DNA of 64,000 bases, from the NCBI GenBank assembly GCA_016794625.1, contig JAEUGY010000032.1, positions 23,259 to 87,258 of the forward strand, written 5' to 3'. Source of the DNA: Opitutaceae bacterium (lineage in GTDB: Bacteria; Verrucomicrobiota; Verrucomicrobiia; Opitutales; Opitutaceae). The first letter of the stretch is position 1. The number at the start of each line of letters is the position of its first letter. Below, in pieces: positions 58,654 to 64,000 of this stretch. A program made the position numbers and the translations under genes. The notes under the pieces are model-generated. The model ran no database searches. It saw only the letters and a program-made list of their open reading frames with translations, and was not told the DNA's origin.

Positions 58654-58830
58654 GTCGTTGCCAAATCCGCTCTGCGGAGAACGGACTCCGTTGAAAATGG
58701 AGGATCGGACGACGGGTAGGGATCGGGTCTGATCTTGGGACGCGTTGCTCCCGAACGCGCAAGGGATATCGATTTTGGAGGAGGCGTACGGAGACGAGCT
58801 ACGTCCTCGGTGCGCTTCAGAACCGGTCTT

Positions 58831-59217
58831 TCACCCTTGCTGGAAGAAAGGCGGACGGACGCGATGACCTGGTTCGCTTCGGTAGGCGGGACGGATCGTC
58901 TGCACCCTTATCTGTGTCGAACCCAGGGAGTTCAGTTCTTCCCGGCAAGTCGACATGCGATCCTGTAAGAGCTGCAAGGTACGACCCTGCATGGCCGAGA
59001 TCTTGGCGACGCGAGCGCGCAGCTCGGGGGAGAGCGATCGATGAAGTGTGCGGTCGCGCATCAGTTCCTCGATCCGATTGATGAGGGTCCCGGACCGTTC
59101 CTGCAGGGCCGCGTGGTCACTCCACGCATCCAAGGCCAGCAAGGAGGACTCCTGGCTGGCCAAGGTCTCGAGTGACTCAAGAAGCCGCTCGACGGTATGG
59201 AGGGTCCGATGCGACAC
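58831..59217 (-). CDS. FliT-like flagellar chaperone candidate
   Basis: About 128 residues if the GTG at 59217 is used, which follows GAGG and begins 15 bases after the fliS stop. Predicted almost wholly helical with regular heptads (LLESLETLASQESSLLALDAWSDHAALQERSGTLINRIEELMRD), as in FliT-type chaperones. The tail is Arg/Pro-rich. FliT homology is not demonstrable by eye; position after fliS and size are the main arguments. Confidence 0.55.
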   Translation of the reverse strand: MSHRTLHTVERLLESLETLASQESSLLALDAWSDHAALQERSGTLINRIEELMRDRTLHRSLSPELRARVAKISAMQGRTLQLLQDRMSTCREELNSLGSTQIRVQTIRPAYRSEPGHRVRPPFFQQG

Positions 59218-59231
59218 GAGAAAGGGAAACC

Positions 59232-59660
59232 TCAGGCGACGCCTCGAGCCCGCTCGAAACGTGTAGCTTCCTCTTTGCGAAGCATTTCCGCCCAACCGTC
59301 TCGAAGTTGGCGAAGCAACCTCTCCACCTCGTTAACGGGATCGACCACTTTCTTCACATTGGCTTCAAAAAGTCGGCGAATGTAGTAGTCGTAAAGGCGA
59401 TCCAAATTTCTGGCGTAGTCTCCTCCCGCATCCAGATTGAGGGTCGCCTGCAATTCCACCAAGATGTTCTGTGCTTTCACCAGCGAGCTATTGATCTGCT
59501 CAATCCGCTTGCTGTTGTCGGAGCCGGAGCCGAAAGCCTCTTGGGCCTGCCCGATGTAGCGGAGGGCTCCATCGAAAAGCATGAGGACCAATTGGCCAGG
59601 GCTTGCAGTGAGAACAGATTGGGCCTGATAGGCGCGAGCGCCACCGTAGGGGTTAGCCAT
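59232..59660 (-). CDS. fliS: Flagellin export chaperone FliS
   Basis: 142 residues, typical FliS: AYQAQSVLTASPGQLVLMLFDGALRYIGQAQEAF at the N terminus, then NILVELQATLNLDAGGDYARNLDRLYDYYIRRLFEANVKKV. Prevents premature flagellin polymerisation and delivers it to the export gate. It starts 10 bases after the FlgM-like gene and belongs to the same probable sigma-28 transcript. Confidence 0.95.
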   Translation of the reverse strand: MANPYGGARAYQAQSVLTASPGQLVLMLFDGALRYIGQAQEAFGSGSDNSKRIEQINSSLVKAQNILVELQATLNLDAGGDYARNLDRLYDYYIRRLFEANVKKVVDPVNEVERLLRQLRDGWAEMLRKEEATRFERARGVA

Positions 59661-59670
59661 GGGAGGAACC

Positions 59671-59961
59671 TCAACCCAGTTCGGCGGGATCCACCGACTC
59701 AGTGAACATCTTCGCGAGTTGCTCGATGATCTGCCGCGGTGGATAATTCGGGTCGACGGCCAAGTTGTGGCCCATCTCGACGACTTCCGGACGAATCTCG
59801 GGAGTGGAGGCGAGGGCGCGATGCAGAGATTCGGCGTTGTCGGTCGAGAGTGAGTCGGTCGAGGCTGCGTCGAGTTTCTTGGGGGCGGGGGACTGACTGC
59901 CCGCGGGTGGAATGGCGTCCGCCCGGTAAGAGCTATGGCTCTGGGACGTGGATTGTATCAT
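59671..59961 (-). CDS. FlgM-like anti-sigma-28 candidate
   Basis: 96 residues. The N-terminal half is polar and probably disordered. The C terminus has EIRPEVVEMGHNLAVDPNYPPRQIIEQLAKMF, which follows the FlgM pattern (R-x-E-x-V, short helix, Y-x-V-x-x-x-x-I-A-x-x-L). FlgM holds sigma-28 inactive until the hook is built and is then exported. It is the first gene of the FlgM-like/fliS/FliT-like unit and is preceded by a sigma-28-type promoter, as FlgM genes often are. Similarity is short, so another flagellar small protein remains possible. Confidence 0.5.
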   Translation of the reverse strand: MIQSTSQSHSSYRADAIPPAGSQSPAPKKLDAASTDSLSTDNAESLHRALASTPEIRPEVVEMGHNLAVDPNYPPRQIIEQLAKMFTESVDPAELG

Positions 59962-60035
59962 GTTCGGATTCCGTGGTTGTTACGGTCAGCCCTCGACTGG
60001 GAGATACAGGGAACGCCGTGGATTGCTGATAGTTA

Positions 60036-60062
60036 ATATCGGCGCTGACGAAAAATTCTTGA
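60036..60062 (-). promoter_or_regulatory. Sigma-28-like promoter before the FlgM-like/fliS unit
   Basis: On the minus strand TCAAGAAT-N11-GCCGATAT; the -10 octamer matches GCCGATAA at seven of eight and the -35 matches TAAAGTTT at five of eight, with exact N11 spacing. It lies 74 bases upstream of the start codon of the FlgM-like gene. Confidence 0.7.
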
Positions 60063-60077
60063 GAAATTAACGGTTGG

Positions 60078-60749
60078 CTACCGGGGGGGCAGCGTTGCAA
60101 ACGCCGCTGCACCAACATAGGTGGCGAATTTAAAAGGATTTTGCAAGACCGTTGCGCTCATGTCGGCGGTCATCGAAAAATCAGTCCCTTCGGCCAGCGC
60201 ATGACGTCGTGCGGCGTTTTTTACTGCCGGCTGGGAAGCGTCAAAGAGCGAGTCGAAAGCCCAAAGGATGTCGGATGACTCCAGATGAACCAATTTGGCT
60301 CGCAGTCCCAAGACCATGGGCGGGTAGGGCGAATACGAAGTGATGTCCACAAAGAGAACCGCGTCGGCCTGGGTCCCGGACTTTATCCGAGTGAGAAGAT
60401 CGTGAGGGAGCGCCGCCGTGGAGTCGATTTGTCGCAGACCGGTGATCCGTGCCAGGAGATCGCGAGAGACGGGGACACCCTCGGCGCGAGCGGTCCGGGT
60501 AAACTGACTGACTAGAGCCTCGTCAATGCGCAGTAAGCTCTCCTCGACCACGCCCGGGCCTCCCGCGGAGGGCAGCAAAGCGATCCGGCGGACTGAGGCG
60601 GGCAGCCGCTCGACACCGCGCACGTTGGTCGGTTGGAAAAAGGGACCCATCCGAGCGCCATCGGTCGGCGGCACGGTTTCGCATCCGCCCAGCCCGAACA
60701 TCAGTCCGAGGAACACGAGCAGCTTACCCATTTGGAGACTCATCCTCAT
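60078..60749 (-). CDS. Lipoprotein coupled to fliD (unknown function)
   Basis: 223 residues. Signal peptide with lipobox LGGC at Cys 23 (MGKLLVFLGLMFGLGGC). The mature part (VERLPASVRRIALLPSAGGPGVVEESLLRIDEALVSQFTRTARAEGVPVSRDLLARITG) resembles lipoproteins of the LpoB/CsgG or GNA1162 type with a conserved LLP strand. Its ATG overlaps the fliD stop codon (ATGA), so it is translated with the filament cap. I infer a flagellum- or envelope-linked role only from that coupling. Confidence 0.75.
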   Translation of the reverse strand: MRMSLQMGKLLVFLGLMFGLGGCETVPPTDGARMGPFFQPTNVRGVERLPASVRRIALLPSAGGPGVVEESLLRIDEALVSQFTRTARAEGVPVSRDLLARITGLRQIDSTAALPHDLLTRIKSGTQADAVLFVDITSYSPYPPMVLGLRAKLVHLESSDILWAFDSLFDASQPAVKNAARRHALAEGTDFSMTADMSATVLQNPFKFATYVGAAAFATLPPR

Positions 60750-62482
60750 TTGTCGGAAGAGCTGGTTTTAAACGCATTCGTCAGCTGCGTTTGCATCTGC
60801 TGGAGTTTGGCCTGAGCCGTTTCCATGGCGATGAAGGCAGCCTCCATCTGTGAGCGGCGCTGGACCAAACGGCGCTCCAGCGTGGCAATCTGTTCGTCGA
60901 TACTTGTGGAACTCTTTGTCAGCTGCGAGCTTTGGGAGCCGAGATTGCCGCCCGTCCCGGTCAATCCAATGGTGCTGGTGATGAAAGAGTCGAACTTGGC
61001 GGCGAATCCGGTGCTGGCCTGAGTGAAGAACCGTTCTACATCCGCAGCATTGCTCAGCAGCGCGGCGTCCAATTTGGTCGGAGTCTTGATCGCCAGGGTG
61101 GACGTCCCCGAGGTGAAGTCGATTCCGAGATCGTCCAAGCGCTTGACCACCCCATCCAAACCCGAGATGGCAGAAAAGGCGTTCGCCCGCAGTGACTGCG
61201 CCCACCCTTGGATCTCCCGGTTGTTGGCCATCAACGCCGCACTGACCTTTCCATTGGTGGTCGTGATCTTGGTTTGTTCGTCGATGTAGGATTGGACGGC
61301 ATTGAACTTCGTAATGAACGTCTCCACCGCGGTCTTCATTGCCGCAGTGTTCGCGGTGACTGAAATCGTCTCGCTCGATTCGGTCCGGGCGGTGACGGAC
61401 AGGCCGGTCACGCCATGACTAGAGGCATCGAGGGTATTGCTGGTACTTGTGACCTCCGGACCACCGTTGACGGTGTACCGGGCGTTCAAACCGCGATCCA
61501 GGACCGAAGCGGCCCCCAGCCCGAGGGCATCGACCAATCCACCGGCCGCTTCCGACAGGTTGAGGCCGAGGTCCCCGGTTGTTTTGTTGGTAAAGACCAC
61601 GCGGTCATTGAGAGAATCGAACGCTGCAGTGACCCCGGCGGAAGAAGCATTGATTCGGCTCAGAATGGTCGAGAGCGAATCGGTGTTCACATTATAGGCG
61701 ATGGAGACACCGTTGACCGCAAACGTTCCATTGCCGCTCGCATCCACCGCGGTGATCGGAGCGCGGAGGCGAGAACTGGCCAAGGGCGTGTTCAGATTGG
61801 TTGCACCGAGCGCTGAACCACTGGAGACCGTTCCTGATCCATTATTGGACAGGCGCATGACCGAGAGGAAGTTGGACGTGTCATTGGACGCCCCAAGGAC
61901 GATCTCCCCAAGGCTTTCCAGGGTGACGCGATCACTGGCGGATGAATAGGTGGCGGTAACCGCCCCGCCGGTGGCGGTCGAAATCTTGCCAAAGACATCC
62001 TGAAGCGAATCGGTCAGCGCGACGGTCACTGTCTGTCCATTGACGGTAAAGTTGCCCGCCGTGACCGCCGTGGGCGTGGCCAACGAAGCGACCGTAAGGC
62101 CCGAAACATCGTCGGTGGCGGAGAGTCCTGCTCCGATGTCGCTGGTACCGGTCCTTCGGGAGGTGGTGGCGAGTTGCAGAATATTGAAGGTATAGTTGCC
62201 GGCGGCCGTTCCCGACGCGGCACTGGTCAGCCAGTTGGAGTTCGTGGTGGTGGAGCTCGCCGAACGTCCGCTGAAGAGTCCCTGCGTTTTAAGGGCATTC
62301 GTCGCCGTTTGCAGTTCCGTAAAGCGCGTCTTCAGGGCGTCGAAAGCGGTGAGCTTGCGACTGTTGAGCGTTTTTTCGGCCTCGAGACGCGTGATGGGGG
62401 TCCGCTCAAGCTGTATCAGGTTGTCGACGAGCGTCTTCCAGTCGAAGCCTGAGGCGAGTCCCGAGAGTTGTAGGCCGGCCAT
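60746..62482 (-). CDS. fliD: Flagellar filament cap protein FliD (HAP2)
   Basis: 578 residues. N-terminal LQLSGLASGFDWKTLVDNLIQLERTPITRLEAEKTLNSRKLTAFDALKTRFTELQTATNAL and C-terminal LDDLGIDFTSGTSTLAIKTPTKLDAALLSNAADVERFFTQASTGFAAKFDSFI are diagnostic of FliD. The cap promotes flagellin assembly at the filament tip. Divergent from the flagellin gene, with 235 bases between. A weak sigma-28-like site lies at 62529-62556 on the minus strand (TCAAGTCG-N12-GACGATGC). Confidence 0.95.
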   Translation of the reverse strand: MAGLQLSGLASGFDWKTLVDNLIQLERTPITRLEAEKTLNSRKLTAFDALKTRFTELQTATNALKTQGLFSGRSASSTTTNSNWLTSAASGTAAGNYTFNILQLATTSRRTGTSDIGAGLSATDDVSGLTVASLATPTAVTAGNFTVNGQTVTVALTDSLQDVFGKISTATGGAVTATYSSASDRVTLESLGEIVLGASNDTSNFLSVMRLSNNGSGTVSSGSALGATNLNTPLASSRLRAPITAVDASGNGTFAVNGVSIAYNVNTDSLSTILSRINASSAGVTAAFDSLNDRVVFTNKTTGDLGLNLSEAAGGLVDALGLGAASVLDRGLNARYTVNGGPEVTSTSNTLDASSHGVTGLSVTARTESSETISVTANTAAMKTAVETFITKFNAVQSYIDEQTKITTTNGKVSAALMANNREIQGWAQSLRANAFSAISGLDGVVKRLDDLGIDFTSGTSTLAIKTPTKLDAALLSNAADVERFFTQASTGFAAKFDSFITSTIGLTGTGGNLGSQSSQLTKSSTSIDEQIATLERRLVQRRSQMEAAFIAMETAQAKLQQMQTQLTNAFKTSSSDK

Positions 62483-62593
62483 GGTAAAATGGGTGAAGTG
62501 ATCAGGACATGGAGTGTCCCAGTGGGTGGCATCGTCACACGGGGTGGGCGACTTGAGACCAAAGCCTTTTTCGAAAAGAGCCGGAATTCAGTT

Positions 62594-62620
62594 TAAAGTT
62601 TCAGTGTAAGCGGACCGTAA
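62594..62620 (+). promoter_or_regulatory. Sigma-28 promoter of the first flagellin gene
   Basis: TAAAGTTT-N11-GACCGTAA: the -35 octamer is an exact match to the sigma-28 consensus, the -10 matches GCCGATAA at five of eight, and spacing is exactly 11. It sits about 98 bases before the flagellin ATG. Confidence 0.85.
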
Positions 62621-62717
62621 GGGTCAGCAACTGCGTGATGAATGCAGCTGGAGCGAACCGAATCCCCCCTCGGTTACGTCGCCCTACGGACAGGGCACTC
62701 AGATCAAGGAAGATACC

Positions 62718-63539
62718 ATGTCAGTCGTTATCAACTCGAACGCGGCAGCAACCGTTGCCTCGAACAACCTCGCGTCTTCGAATTCCATGCTGCAGAAAAG
62801 CCTGAATCGGCTTTCCAGCGGATCGAAGATTGTCAGTCCGGCGGATGACGCCGGCGGTTTGGCAGTATCCATGAAGTTGAGCGCAGCGGCCCGTCGTTCG
62901 GGCGCAGCGGCCATCAACATCTCGAACACGATTTCGTACCTGCAGACACAGGACGGCGTGCTCAAAACGGCGGGCAAGGTGCTCGACCGGATCGGCGAGC
63001 TCAAGACCCTGTACGCCGACCCGACCAAGAATGCGACGGATTTGTCGAACTACGACTCCGAGTTCACTGCTCTGCAGGCGCAACTCACCTCGCTTTCCTC
63101 GGAAAAGTTCAACGGTCGTTCCCTCTTTGGCACCACCTCGCTCACGGTCTCCGTCACCGAGGATGGCAATACCACGACCGCGGTGGCGCTCATGGCCCGC
63201 GATCTCTCCAGCACAGGCACGGGCATCGGTGCCCTTGTCGCGTCCTCGGTGGTGGACCTCGGTGACGTCGTTCTGGCCGACATCACCACCGCTCTCCAGA
63301 ATGTGGCCACGTTCCGTGCACAAAACGGTGCGGAACAGAGCCGACTGACCTTTGCGAGCGACCTGTTGGTTGTGAACAAGGCCAATCTGGAGGCCGCTTC
63401 CAGCCGCATCGTCGATGTCGATGTGGCGGAGGAGTCGACCCAGCTGGCAAGGTGGAACACCCTTGTCCAGGCGGGCACCGCGATGCTGGCGCAGGCCAAT
63501 CAGAGTGCCCAGACAGCGCTGCGTCTCCTGCAGCAGTAA
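62718..63539 (+). CDS. Flagellin
   Basis: 273 residues, the minimal D0-D1 form without the variable D2/D3 outer domains. N-terminal MSVVINSNAAATVASNNLASSNSMLQKSLNRLSSGSKIVSPADDAGGLAVSMKLSAAARR and C-terminal DVAEESTQLARWNTLVQAGTAMLAQANQSAQTALRLLQQ are the flagellin coiled-coil arms. CAAGGAAG is the ribosome binding site. Expressed from the sigma-28 promoter at 62594-62620 and followed by a terminator-like hairpin. Confidence 0.96.
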   Translation: MSVVINSNAAATVASNNLASSNSMLQKSLNRLSSGSKIVSPADDAGGLAVSMKLSAAARRSGAAAINISNTISYLQTQDGVLKTAGKVLDRIGELKTLYADPTKNATDLSNYDSEFTALQAQLTSLSSEKFNGRSLFGTTSLTVSVTEDGNTTTAVALMARDLSSTGTGIGALVASSVVDLGDVVLADITTALQNVATFRAQNGAEQSRLTFASDLLVVNKANLEAASSRIVDVDVAEESTQLARWNTLVQAGTAMLAQANQSAQTALRLLQQ

Positions 63540-63624
63540 GCTCGAACCGGTTTCGCCGGGTCCATGAGCGCCGGTCGTTCCGGTGCAGGACTCGAGCGCA
63601 CCGGAATTCCAAACCCACGGGGTT

Positions 63625-63647
63625 GCTCCCGCCGCCGCGGCGGGAGC
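63625..63647 (+). terminator. Terminator-like hairpin after first flagellin
   Basis: GCTCCCGCCG pairs with CGGCGGGAGC (10 bp) around a three-base loop. The following sequence is pyrimidine-rich but not a clean T-run, so it may be a partial terminator or stability element. Confidence 0.5.
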
Positions 63648-63838
63648 CCTCTCTGACCTCACGTTCAAACGAGCTATCCTCGGCCAGGTTCAGTTTTCTC
63701 ATCCTTTGATGACCACTCGCAGCCAGTCCCTTCGCAGGGTGACACTTTGGGGCTTTCGCCCTATTCGGCGCGATCCGCGTCGCATCAACGGATCCGTGGC
63801 GACAACGGACGTCGCACTCATCAAGGAAAGATACTACC

Positions 63839-64000
63839 ATGGCAGTTGTAATTAATACCAACTACTCCGCGACCGTTGCCTCCAACAACCTCGCGGCGTC
63901 GAACAGCATGCTGCAGCGGAGCCTTAACCGGCTCTCAAGCGGTTCGAAAATCATCTCCCCGGCCGATGACGCCGGTGGTCTCGCGGTCTCCATGAAGATC
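63839..64000 (+). CDS. Second flagellin (partial, N terminus)
   Basis: The ATG at 63839, preceded by AAGGAAAG, opens MAVVINTNYSATVASNNLAASNSMLQRSLNRLSSGSKIISPADDAGGLAVSMKI before the window ends. It is very similar to the first flagellin over all 54 visible codons and carries a closely related leader, so it is a tandem paralogue. No sigma-28 consensus was found before it; it may share the first promoter or use a weaker one. Confidence 0.9.
   Translation, partial: MAVVINTNYSATVASNNLAASNSMLQRSLNRLSSGSKIISPADDAGGLAVSMKI

Noticed and set aside
63540..63838. Sigma-28 promoter before the second flagellin
   Set aside because: The best candidates match too few bases of TAAAGTTT-N11-GCCGATAA to support a call.

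Overview
The window looks like a chromosomal segment of a free-living, flagellated, Gram-negative bacterium of the Verrucomicrobiota, most probably class Opitutae. Four things suggest this: the lexA-imuA-imuB-dnaE2 operon with a TGTnC-N4-GnACA LexA box; the mcsA-mcsB-clpC operon, which is rare outside Firmicutes; a pseudopilin of the type common in Planctomycetes and Verrucomicrobia; and a two-component-propeller hybrid sensor. Assignment is by gene content and recall only. No database search was possible.

Layout. 1-5.4 kb: start of a secreted protein, a secreted GH43 glycosidase, ribosome hibernation factor, RluA-type pseudouridine synthase, M14 peptidase, gltX and mgsA. 5.4-9 kb: CBS/DRTGG pyrophosphatase, pseudopilin and a branched-chain aminotransferase. 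9.1-13.4 kb: protein-arginine kinase/ClpC stress operon behind a consensus sigma-54 promoter. 13.5-20 kb: transglutaminase-fold exported protein, then a translationally coupled LuxR-type response regulator and giant hybrid sensor kinase. 20-28 kb: lgt, a CNNM/HlyC-like membrane protein, gcvT-gcvH, and an RND efflux pair without an outer-membrane channel. 28-31.2 kb: typA, then about 1.2 kb without a protein gene. This gap holds a strong minus-strand terminator, a GC-rich hairpin-dense stretch (possible structured RNA), and a cluster of five DnaA-box-like 9-mers partly arranged as a 13-bp inverted repeat. 31.2-39.9 kb: hrpB, then the SOS mutasome operon. 40-54 kb: Gly/Arg-rich putative RNA-binding protein, cupin, AraC regulator divergent from a Gfo/Idh/MocA oxidoreductase, YugP-like protease, tyrS, peroxiredoxin, acnA, STAS protein, trpB, yicC, and an exported dienelactone-hydrolase-like protein. 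54-64 kb: flagellar island with an NtrC-type regulator, PAS hybrid kinase, FliT-like protein, fliS, FlgM-like protein, lipoprotein, fliD and two tandem flagellin genes, the second cut by the window edge.

How the parts fit. Three control layers can be read directly. The first is a sigma-54 promoter before the Clp/arginine-phosphorylation operon. The second is LexA control of an autoregulated translesion-synthesis operon. The third is sigma-28-like promoters before flagellin and before the FlgM-like/fliS unit, with a sigma-54 activator encoded next door. The most interesting unexplained stretch is 30.2-31.2 kb, between typA and hrpB.
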